Assembly: GCA_944325965.1 (NCBI GenBank)
Contig: CALVCB010000011.1
Span: 1 to 45,782 of the forward strand
DNA from: an uncultured Bacteroidales bacterium
Lineage (GTDB): Bacteria > Bacteroidota > Bacteroidia > Bacteroidales > UBA932
Length of the DNA stretch: 45,782 bases
Direction of reading: 5' to 3'
Below are positions 7,081 to 15,021 of the stretch, one piece after another (the first letter of the stretch is position 1; the number at the start of each line of letters is the position of its first letter). The translations under genes were made by a program, and so were the position numbers. The notes beneath the pieces are model-generated. The model made no database searches. It was not told the origin of the DNA and worked only from the letters and a program-made list of their open reading frames with translations.

Positions 7081-9834
7081 TCAGAAACTGAATTTTACTC
7101 CCGCCCAGAACGCCCTCGTGGCCGGATAAGCCACATTCAGCTGCTCGGGGTCGGCAAACCCGATCTTGTCGATGGAGAAAAGGTTGGTCCCCTGGACATA
7201 GACCTTCATGTCGGAGAATCTGATCATCTTGCGCGTGAAGGTATAGGAGATCATGAGGCTGCGGAGCTTCAGGAAAGAGCCGTCACGGAACCACCATGAA
7301 CTGTTCCTCGTATTGTTCGTGTTGTCCATAGGGGAAAGCCTCGGCATGGTGGCCTGGGATGCCCTTTCCGGAGACCACGGTATCTCCCGGTCGAGATAAG
7401 TGTCCGAGATTGTGGAGCTGTTGGATATCGGCTTGTAGAGAGGTGAAGACAGGAGGTTCACTGTCACTCCCGTACGTCCCTGGAATTCAGCTGAGAGCTC
7501 CCAGTTCCCGTATCCGAGCTCGAAACCGAACCCATAATGGAATTCCGGTATTGTGGAATCGGACATCCTGACATAGTCCTCATAGTCGATGCGGCCATCC
7601 CCGTTCTGGTCTTTGTATTTGAGGTCGCCCGGCTTAACATCACTGAAAGACTGCGGTATGCTGTTCCTTATCTCGTCCTCGTTCTGGAAGATGCCTATTG
7701 CCTCCAGCCCGTATACCTGCCCGACCTTGTTCCCTCTGGTATAGAGGTAGTCGTATTTCTGGAAACCCTGTCCGTCCTCTATGATTTTGCTTGTCATCCA
7801 CGCGCCGTTCGCGTGTATGTCGTAACGGAATTTTCCGCAGACATCTCCCCAGGAAACAGCAAAATCAGTCCCGGTGTAGTGATATTCCCCTATATCCTGC
7901 CTTTCGAGTCCGATCCCGATCACTCCGGAGACTTTGTTGTTGTCCACAAGTATCCTGCTTCTCCTGTCATGGAAGAATTCCCCGTAAAGGGAAAGCCTGC
8001 TGTCGAAGAGCCTGAGGTCGATCCCGGCGGTATATTTCATGGTCTGCTCGGGGACAAGGTCAAGGATAGGGAGATTGCCCTCGGCGCGGCCCCCGTATGA
8101 AACCACATTCTTCCCGAAATAATATGACCTGGCGTTTTCCGAACCGTAAGGCTGAAGATACATCTCATGGGACAGGCCCTTGTCGTTCCCGGAAAGGCCG
8201 GCCGAGGCGAATACCCTGAAATAGGATACCGCCGGAGCCTGTTTCATGAATTCCTCCTCAGACATTACCCATCCGATGCTTACGGCCGGATAGAAGTTGA
8301 AGCGGTCCCCTTCCGGAAGGTATGACGTACCGGACCAGTTGGCCACGGCATCGATGAAATATCTTCCTGCGTAGGAATACGATGCCGTCAGGAGCATTTC
8401 CTGGTTTTTCCATGAACGGTTCCTGCCGCTTGCAGTATAGGCACGCTGACGGTATACGGCATGGGCATCGAGGTGATGCCTGTTCCTGGCCAAAGTGTAA
8501 TTAATACGGCCCTGAAGCTCCGTTCTCATGACAAGTGTAGAAAACCATGAAGAATGACTCAGCGTAGGGGAATCCTTGCCGTACCACAGCTGCTCCTTCA
8601 CCAAAGAACCGTCTTCCATAATGTCGGATTTCAGTTCCGAGTACCTGTACTCTTTAGATGAGGCATCAGCCATTGCCCCTATATAATCAAATGTGACCAT
8701 GGCATCCACATCCAGGCCTTTCACCCACGGACTGAAGTCCTGCCTCAGGTAAAGATTACCCAGAAGAGTAGTCCTGGAGTTCTTGTAGGCTCCGCTGTCA
8801 TTAAGCATCGCTACGGGGTTCTTGTTCCCGTAGATGGCGGATCCGCCATACGTACCGTCTTCCTGTCGGACAGGGAATGCGGCAGCCGGGGTACGGTAGA
8901 CGGCCGCATCAAGGCCTGAAGTGTTGTACATGTTGTACTGGGACAGACGAGCCATCACTCCGAGCCTCATCAGTGTGGTCCTGGTAATGTCCACATCGAT
9001 ATTGGCCCTGATACCGAGCCTGGTATCATACTGCCTGGAGTCATACCGGTCATCAGTATTCTGCATCCTGTAAAGGGCCTCGTCATACATGTAGTCGGCT
9101 GCGGCGAAATACCTGAACCGCTTAGACCCTCCCCGGAAAGTGAGTTCAGCCCTATGGTTTGAAGCAGCCTTGCGGTAGATCTCGCCCATCCAGTCCACAT
9201 CCGGGTAAGAATATGGATATATCCCTGTCCGGAAAGCATCCAGCTCCCGGCTGCTGTACTCCTCTGGAAGGCCGTCGAGCCTGAGGGCCTCGTTGTAATA
9301 TCCGGCGTATGTATAGGCGTCAGCGAAATCCGGTGCACGGAACATGGTATGCACGCCGTACTGGTATTTTGCGGTGACTTTCAGCGGGGATACCTTGCCG
9401 CGCTTTGTAGTGACGAGGATCACCCCGTTCGAGCCCTTGACACCGTAAAGGGCGGAGGAGACCGCATCTTTCAACACCGACACCGACTCTATTTCGGATG
9501 CCGTGATTTCATCAAGGGACCGCACGGCTCCGTCTATCAGCACCACAGGACTGCGTCCGTGGAGACTCAACGAAGAAAGGTTCGCTGTAGGATTGTCTAC
9601 GCTGTACCCCTGATTCACCAGCAGTCCCGGAATGCGTCCGTACAATGCCTTGGCCACATCGTACTCAGGGGATTTTTCAAACACGTCGGATACCGCCGTT
9701 ACATGACTGGATGCATACTCTCCGCCATGGGGCATATACAATGAGTCGCTCAAGAATGCCTCGGCCGGCTCATGGGCCATGGCCCACACAGGGATCATCC
9801 CCGACAAGAACAGATATGTGATTTTCCTTTTCAT
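7081..9834 (-). CDS. SusC-like TonB-dependent transporter (PUL1, second pair)
   Basis: A SusC/RagA-family outer-membrane porin of 917 residues that imports oligosaccharides with TonB energy. The signal peptide is MKRKITYLFLSGMIPVWAMA. It lacks the carboxypeptidase-regulatory-like N-terminal beta-sandwich found in most SusC proteins. After about 40 residues it goes straight into the plug (AKALYGRIPGLLVNQG, VVLIDGAVRSLDEI, IESVSVLKDAVSSALYG, NGVILVTTKRG). The barrel ends with an aromatic strand (AFWAGVKFSF). The ATG at 9834 gives the signal peptide; a Met at 9870 is possible but overlaps the upstream susD stop. The missing N-terminal domain sets it apart from the other two SusC proteins here. 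Confidence 0.93.
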   Translation of the reverse strand: MKRKITYLFLSGMIPVWAMAHEPAEAFLSDSLYMPHGGEYASSHVTAVSDVFEKSPEYDVAKALYGRIPGLLVNQGYSVDNPTANLSSLSLHGRSPVVLIDGAVRSLDEITASEIESVSVLKDAVSSALYGVKGSNGVILVTTKRGKVSPLKVTAKYQYGVHTMFRAPDFADAYTYAGYYNEALRLDGLPEEYSSRELDAFRTGIYPYSYPDVDWMGEIYRKAASNHRAELTFRGGSKRFRYFAAADYMYDEALYRMQNTDDRYDSRQYDTRLGIRANIDVDITRTTLMRLGVMARLSQYNMYNTSGLDAAVYRTPAAAFPVRQEDGTYGGSAIYGNKNPVAMLNDSGAYKNSRTTLLGNLYLRQDFSPWVKGLDVDAMVTFDYIGAMADASSKEYRYSELKSDIMEDGSLVKEQLWYGKDSPTLSHSSWFSTLVMRTELQGRINYTLARNRHHLDAHAVYRQRAYTASGRNRSWKNQEMLLTASYSYAGRYFIDAVANWSGTSYLPEGDRFNFYPAVSIGWVMSEEEFMKQAPAVSYFRVFASAGLSGNDKGLSHEMYLQPYGSENARSYYFGKNVVSYGGRAEGNLPILDLVPEQTMKYTAGIDLRLFDSRLSLYGEFFHDRRSRILVDNNKVSGVIGIGLERQDIGEYHYTGTDFAVSWGDVCGKFRYDIHANGAWMTSKIIEDGQGFQKYDYLYTRGNKVGQVYGLEAIGIFQNEDEIRNSIPQSFSDVKPGDLKYKDQNGDGRIDYEDYVRMSDSTIPEFHYGFGFELGYGNWELSAEFQGRTGVTVNLLSSPLYKPISNSSTISDTYLDREIPWSPERASQATMPRLSPMDNTNNTRNSSWWFRDGSFLKLRSLMISYTFTRKMIRFSDMKVYVQGTNLFSIDKIGFADPEQLNVAYPATRAFWAGVKFSF

Positions 9835-9863
9835 ATTTCTGGTTTTAAGCTGGATAAACTGCA

Positions 9864-11648
9864 TTACCATCCCGGATTCTGGGTCATGCCGTAGTTTTTA
9901 TCGACCTCCACCTTCGGGATTGGGGCCAGATACCATTTGCTGTCCCATATTATCGCCCAGTGCCTTTTCGGAAGCTCGAAAGGCTCGAACGTGAACTCGG
10001 TAGGGTTGTTCTGCTCATTTCCCGTAGAATACAGGCCGTACAGGGTTTTCGTGAAATCGTCTTTCATCCCCCATCTGACAAGGTCGAACCATCTCACCTC
10101 CTCGTATCCGAACTCAAGGGCCCTTTCTTTCAGGACAGCTTTCCGGAATGCCATCTTGTCCATACCTTCAGGAAGAGGGGACAGGCCTACCCTCGCCCTC
10201 ACCCTGTTCACAAAACCGTATGCCTCCGCTGACGGGGCACCGTCCGCTTCATTATATGCCTCGGCTGCACTGAGGAGCACTTCCGGCAGCCGGAGGTAAG
10301 CCCAATGTACAGGTCTGTTGCTTCTTTCATCCTCATCCTGGAGAACATATTTCATTGCCCTGAACCCGGTCCCTTCCGGCTTGTAGTTCGGATGGTTCTT
10401 ATGTACCGGTGCGACAGTCCCGTCTGCATATATATCCCCTGGCACAGCTATGTTCTCGTAAAGTCTCGGGTCCCTGGTAGGTATGCCAGGAGGATTCCCG
10501 GAGCCGTCCGGAGTGAAGAACGGCTGCTTAGGAGGGTTCTTCCAGTCGAAGTCCTCAGGGAAATCGGTGCCGTCTTCCCACGGATACATATTCGCCCAGT
10601 TCAAAGTCGGGCAGGCATAGAGCCTGGCATTATAGTCGACAAAACGGTAATGGGTACCGACATCATAGCCTTTCCTTATGGATATCAGGGTCTCGCACAT
10701 ACCCCTGTCATAATACCCCTTGCGGTATGCCAGCCTCCTTGCCATGTGGGTAGGCTCCTCAGGCTGCACCAGGTCATAGTACCCGTTCTCCTGCCATTCC
10801 TTCATGAACTCATCGGCGGCATCCTTCGCCCTCTCCCAGCGTCCGTGGTCATAGTTCATATAGCACTGGTACTCCGTTGCCTGCGGATGGTATGGGGTGT
10901 CCGAGTTGAACGTGTCGCTCGCAGCAAAGCAAAGTACCCTGAGTTTCAGGCCCAAAGCACCGGCCCTGGTCATCCTGCCGTCCTCCAGGGCATCCACCTT
11001 CCACGGAAGGTAAGGTACAGCGGAGTCTATCAGGTCCACAATCCAGTCCACCGTATCCGAAAAAGTCCAGCGCGGGAATTTCATTTCCTCGTTTACCTGA
11101 ATCGAATGGTCCAGGACAGGGATGCCCCCGACATAGCGCATCATGTTGGAATAGGCTATAGCTATGCACATCTTGGCCTCTGCTATCTTCCTGTTCCTTA
11201 CCTCATCCGTGATATCTGGAATCCGGTGGGCGTTCTCGATGAATATCCATCCGTAGCGTATGGCCCTGTAGTCGTTCTCGGAACCGAAACGGTAGGCCTC
11301 GTTACCGGCATCCTGGGACGAGAGGGTGGAGTTCAGGGCTCCGTTGTAGTAAAGGTTCCTCGGCCCGTCGGAAACATGGTTCCTGACACTTTGCTGTAAA
11401 TCTGTCAAAGACTCCAATGTATTGTCTCCCAATTTTGTATCACTGTCTACAGGAAGGCAGTACGGAAGATATGAATACGCCGCCACAAGCACCTTGTCTG
11501 CATCCTGTATAGACGAGAACAGGGAATCGATGGTAGCCCCGGACGATTCAGGCGCCTTGCTCAGGCCGGCATCGCCGAACCTTATGTCGGCACAGGATGA
11601 GATCAGCATCAGTATACTTGCCAGTATCAGTGGTTCAAAAACTTTCAT
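9864..11648 (-). CDS. SusD/RagB-like outer-membrane lipoprotein (PUL1, first pair)
   Basis: A SusD-family glycan-binding lipoprotein of 594 residues with a lipobox at LISSC (Cys19). Helical repeats include AEAKMCIAIAYSNMMRYVGGIPV. A long central insertion is rich in Trp and Pro (about 370-420, NWANMYPWEDG). The C-terminal signature is EVRWFDLVRWGM ... MTQNPGW. It starts 12 bases after the first susC stop, so translation is probably coupled. I chose the ATG at 11648 over a Met three codons upstream. It should form the lid of the first SusC. Confidence 0.93.
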   Translation of the reverse strand: MKVFEPLILASILMLISSCADIRFGDAGLSKAPESSGATIDSLFSSIQDADKVLVAAYSYLPYCLPVDSDTKLGDNTLESLTDLQQSVRNHVSDGPRNLYYNGALNSTLSSQDAGNEAYRFGSENDYRAIRYGWIFIENAHRIPDITDEVRNRKIAEAKMCIAIAYSNMMRYVGGIPVLDHSIQVNEEMKFPRWTFSDTVDWIVDLIDSAVPYLPWKVDALEDGRMTRAGALGLKLRVLCFAASDTFNSDTPYHPQATEYQCYMNYDHGRWERAKDAADEFMKEWQENGYYDLVQPEEPTHMARRLAYRKGYYDRGMCETLISIRKGYDVGTHYRFVDYNARLYACPTLNWANMYPWEDGTDFPEDFDWKNPPKQPFFTPDGSGNPPGIPTRDPRLYENIAVPGDIYADGTVAPVHKNHPNYKPEGTGFRAMKYVLQDEDERSNRPVHWAYLRLPEVLLSAAEAYNEADGAPSAEAYGFVNRVRARVGLSPLPEGMDKMAFRKAVLKERALEFGYEEVRWFDLVRWGMKDDFTKTLYGLYSTGNEQNNPTEFTFEPFELPKRHWAIIWDSKWYLAPIPKVEVDKNYGMTQNPGW

Positions 11649-11660
11649 CTCAATCATCCT

Positions 11661-14600
11661 TTAAAAGTTAATATTAAGTCCAAGGTTGAATGTCTTGACC
11701 AGAGGGTATTCGCCTCTGTTGTTGGCCACAGTCTCCGGATCCTCGAACTTCATTGGGCTGAAAGTAAGGAGATTGTAACCGGTGAAGAATACCTCGAGAG
11801 AATTAATTCCGAGTTTCCTGAAAAAGTTGTTCTGGGAAAATGTATACCCGAGAGTGAGCTCTTTCAGCCTTACGTAGGAGGCGTCCCTGAGCCAGAGGGT
11901 AGAATTGGATGAATTCCATCCCTCTGAAGTCTCTGCGGCACGCGGAAGGGTGCCGTCCGGGTTCTCCGGGGTCCAGCAGTCAGTATAGAAATAATCAATC
12001 AGACCCCTGTTTCCGGCATTTGTGAACGGAATCCTGTAGTCGAGCTCCATCATCTTGTCCACATGCGTCGCGCCCGTCCAGTTCATGGTCAGGGAAAATC
12101 CCTTGTAGCCGAATGTGGCGTTGAGCCCGAATACATACTCCGGCCTGGTAGAATACCCGTAGACCATGGTGTCGTCCCCGTTCACTACATTGTCCCCGTT
12201 AAGGTCCGCATACATGGCGTCTCCAGGATAGACCTTCACGTTAGGCTGAGGCAGTGAAGGGTCAAGAATCCTTTCGCCGGTAGCATTGTCCGTGATGAAG
12301 TCGCTGTCCCTGTACAGGCGGATGAACTTATATAGTCCGGTCTTCCTTCCGGTAGGTCCTCCTGTCTGGTTCTGGTAGTCGAATTCGCTCTTGACCTCAT
12401 CCATATAGATGATCCTGTTCCTTGCGAATGAGACATTGGCATCGATGCTGTAATAGAACGATGAAGGACGTGTGTCGGACCATCCCAGAGATATTTCATA
12501 TCCCTTGTTCTTGACCTCACCGATGTTGAGGTTCGGAAGAGGGGTAGCTATTATCGAAGGCATGGAATTAGGCGTTACCAGGATTCCGTTCCTGTCTTCA
12601 AGGAAGAAGTCGGCAGTCAGGGAAAGACGGTTCCTGAACATGTTCATATCGAGTCCGACATTGTATTTCAAGGCTTTCTCCCATGTTACCCCAGGGTTTC
12701 CGGGAGTGCCGAGCGTATAGTAAGGAAGGCCGTTAGGGTTGTCAACCCCGAAACTGTAGCTTCCTGCAGGGTTCCAGACGCCTTCCATGTACATGAACCT
12801 GGACGATGTACCGAGGTCGTTTCCGACAAGTCCTACAGATGCCCTTATCTTCAGGAAGTCAACTACGTCCTGCCTTTTCATGAAGCCCTCTTCGGATATC
12901 ACCCATCCTATGGAGCCTGAAGGGAAAAAGCCGTATCGGGTCTTGCGCCCCGGAGCGAAGTTCTCGGAACCGTTGTACCCCGCGTTGAAATCCACCAGAT
13001 ATTTATCCATATAGGCATAGGTGACCCTGCCCACAAGACCGACATAGCCTCTCGGCAGATAAGAATAGGCAGCTTTGGAGCCGCTGTAAACGGTAGGATA
13101 ATAGTCCTGGGACTGGTTGTACAGCAGCAGTCCGGTAACGGCATGCTTGCCGTTGAACTTCCTCCTGTAGTCAAGACGGAATTCCATATACCAGTTCCTG
13201 TCGTATCCGGAAGTCTCTGAATATCCAAGTGAACTGTTAGATCCCTGAGGAACATAAACCAGTGTTTTGTCAAAATCCGGATCTGTCATCGGGATAGTGT
13301 TGTCCTCCAAGGTCGTCTTGTAATATACTGTCTGGTACTCGGCCCCGTATCCTGTATGTATCTTGTCAAGACTCATGTTTATGTCATAGCCTCCTTTTGC
13401 AGATACACTCAGGCCGTCCGTGATGAAATCCAGGCGCTGGGTCAGCTCGAGGTCGAGGTTAAGCGTGGCCCTGTAAAGCTGCTTATACCCGTATCCGTAA
13501 AAAGGCCTGTACCCGTCACGCATCTCAAGACCAGGAAGTATGCTGCTCGGTACAAGGGTCCTTATTCCGTCAATCATGCCGGGACTGACCATAGGGAGCG
13601 CCCAAATACGTGTATGGTTCCATACATGGGCCATATCGCTTTCTACCTTCGGTTCCTGGCTTTTACCCACATTGCCGCCTATGTTAAGTTTCATCTGGGT
13701 GGTATTGGAAAGCTTGAAGTCCAGATTCGCGCGAAAATTGTACCTGTTGTACTTGTAGTTGTTGTCATAGTCGAGGCCGGGAAGCTGTTTCAGGAGGCCG
13801 TCCTGGTAGAAAAGCCCCATGGAAACGAAATATCTCACGTTCTCCGTACCTCCGGATATGTTTATATTGTGTTTCGTCTGGAGGAACATCTCCTTATACA
13901 TGAGTTCAGACCAGTCCGTGTCGGGATACATTATGGGGTCTGAGCCGATGCGGTACGCCTCGATAGCCTCTCGTGTGAACAGCTTCTTCGGGTCGGTGAT
14001 GCCGTCGTTCTGCTGCTTCATGTTCCAGAACCTTGCATATTCATAGCTGCTCACCTGTTCCACATATGACATAGGATGCTGGAACCCCACTGTAGAATTG
14101 ATGGAAATCCGTGGCTTCCCAATCTCCCCCCTTTTGGTGGTGACGAGGATCACGCCATTCGCTCCCCTGACCCCGAAGACGGCAGTCGATGAGGCGTCCT
14201 TCAGCACGGACAGGCTCTCTATCTCGTTCGGGTCGATAGATGACATCGGCCTCTCTATGCCGTCTACAAGAATCAGCGGGGAAGAAGCCGCATCGTTGAG
14301 GGAGCCCGCCCCGCGCACGAATATCCTTGCATTGTCCGCACCAGGCTGCCCCGTCGTCTGGATGGTGGCCACCCCGGGAAGCTGGCCGGCAAGGATATTG
14401 GTGAAATCCGCCACAGTAGTGTTCTTCAGCTGGGCGGACTCCATTGTAGAGAGAGCGCCTGTGACAGTTGCCTTGGTCTGCGTACCGTAAGCAACTACCA
14501 CGACCGCATCCAGAGCTTCCCTGTCCTCTTCCAGGAAAAAGTCTATAATCAATTGGGAGCCTACTGCACGGCTTTGCGGCTCATATCCGAGGAACGAGAC

Positions 14601-14846
14601 CTCCAGCACGGCTTTCCTGTCCGGCACACGGATTTCATAGGAACCGTCATTTTCCGTTATGACACCGGTCCTGGTCCCCTGGACCACGATGCTTGCACCG
14701 GCCACGGGCTGGTCGTTCTGGTCATATACCTTCCCGCTCACAGCGAGTCCTGAATCCTGCGCATGCAGAAACTCTGACGCCGCCAGAACGGCAAGGAAAG
14801 ACAGGAAAGACAGCCGCAATAAAAAAGAAGACTGTAGTTGTTTCAT
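11661..14846 (-). CDS. SusC-like TonB-dependent transporter (PUL1, first gene)
   Basis: A full-length SusC/RagA family transporter of 1061 residues and the first gene of PUL1. A signal peptide (about residues 1-29, ending FLHAQ) is followed by a carboxypeptidase-regulatory-like beta-sandwich (about 33-110, VSGKVYDQNDQPVAGASIVV). Next comes the TonB-box region (LDAVVVVAYGTQ), the plug (ILAGQLPGVATIQTTGQPGA, PLILVDGIERPMSSIDPNEI, IESLSVLKDASSTAVFGVRGANGVILVTTKRG) and a 22-strand-type barrel ending FNLGLNINF. It is divergent from the sensor-regulator, with 175 bases between them. No perfect TAnnTTTG box was found on its side, as might be expected of a strictly activated promoter. Confidence 0.95.
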   Translation of the reverse strand: MKQLQSSFLLRLSFLSFLAVLAASEFLHAQDSGLAVSGKVYDQNDQPVAGASIVVQGTRTGVITENDGSYEIRVPDRKAVLEVSFLGYEPQSRAVGSQLIIDFFLEEDREALDAVVVVAYGTQTKATVTGALSTMESAQLKNTTVADFTNILAGQLPGVATIQTTGQPGADNARIFVRGAGSLNDAASSPLILVDGIERPMSSIDPNEIESLSVLKDASSTAVFGVRGANGVILVTTKRGEIGKPRISINSTVGFQHPMSYVEQVSSYEYARFWNMKQQNDGITDPKKLFTREAIEAYRIGSDPIMYPDTDWSELMYKEMFLQTKHNINISGGTENVRYFVSMGLFYQDGLLKQLPGLDYDNNYKYNRYNFRANLDFKLSNTTQMKLNIGGNVGKSQEPKVESDMAHVWNHTRIWALPMVSPGMIDGIRTLVPSSILPGLEMRDGYRPFYGYGYKQLYRATLNLDLELTQRLDFITDGLSVSAKGGYDINMSLDKIHTGYGAEYQTVYYKTTLEDNTIPMTDPDFDKTLVYVPQGSNSSLGYSETSGYDRNWYMEFRLDYRRKFNGKHAVTGLLLYNQSQDYYPTVYSGSKAAYSYLPRGYVGLVGRVTYAYMDKYLVDFNAGYNGSENFAPGRKTRYGFFPSGSIGWVISEEGFMKRQDVVDFLKIRASVGLVGNDLGTSSRFMYMEGVWNPAGSYSFGVDNPNGLPYYTLGTPGNPGVTWEKALKYNVGLDMNMFRNRLSLTADFFLEDRNGILVTPNSMPSIIATPLPNLNIGEVKNKGYEISLGWSDTRPSSFYYSIDANVSFARNRIIYMDEVKSEFDYQNQTGGPTGRKTGLYKFIRLYRDSDFITDNATGERILDPSLPQPNVKVYPGDAMYADLNGDNVVNGDDTMVYGYSTRPEYVFGLNATFGYKGFSLTMNWTGATHVDKMMELDYRIPFTNAGNRGLIDYFYTDCWTPENPDGTLPRAAETSEGWNSSNSTLWLRDASYVRLKELTLGYTFSQNNFFRKLGINSLEVFFTGYNLLTFSPMKFEDPETVANNRGEYPLVKTFNLGLNINF

Positions 14847-14940
14847 AGATAATCCATTTTTGAATTATTGTTTCACTAATTTCGCCATTAGCGCATACAC
14901 CGGCTATGAATTATGTCCATTTTTATTGAAATTTCATCCA

Positions 14941-14977
14941 CCGGAGACTATTTTCCAATACCGGGAGACAAAAATCC
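14941..14977. promoter_or_regulatory. candidate operator repeats between PUL1 and its regulator
   Basis: Two similar blocks, CCGGAGACTATTTTCC (14941-14956) and CCGGGAGACAAAAATCC (14961-14977), lie in the intergenic region. Their shared GGAGAC cores (14943 and 14964) are 21 bases apart, close to two helical turns. The blocks are about 95-130 bases upstream of susC1. They are reasonable binding sites for the AraC-type regulator encoded next door, but this is inference from position and repetition only. Confidence 0.35.
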
Positions 14978-14988
14978 AAGTTATTCCT

Positions 14989-14996
14989 TAACTTTG
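14989..14996 (+). promoter_or_regulatory. -7 promoter box for the PUL1 regulator
   Basis: TAACTTTG matches TAnnTTTG and lies 25 bases before the regulator ATG at 15022. No clear -33 TTTG is seen. It lies 12 bases downstream of the candidate operator repeats, so regulator binding could also affect its own expression. Confidence 0.45.
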
Positions 14997-15021
14997 TATG
15001 ACATAACCTTGTTACCATACA

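Noticed and set aside
10305..11399. 364-codon plus-strand frame inside the first susD
   Set aside because: It lies fully opposite a clear SusD gene, has atypical composition and no promoter. Other long frames opposite susD2 (5588-6691) and the sulfatase (33670-34836) were dropped for the same reason.
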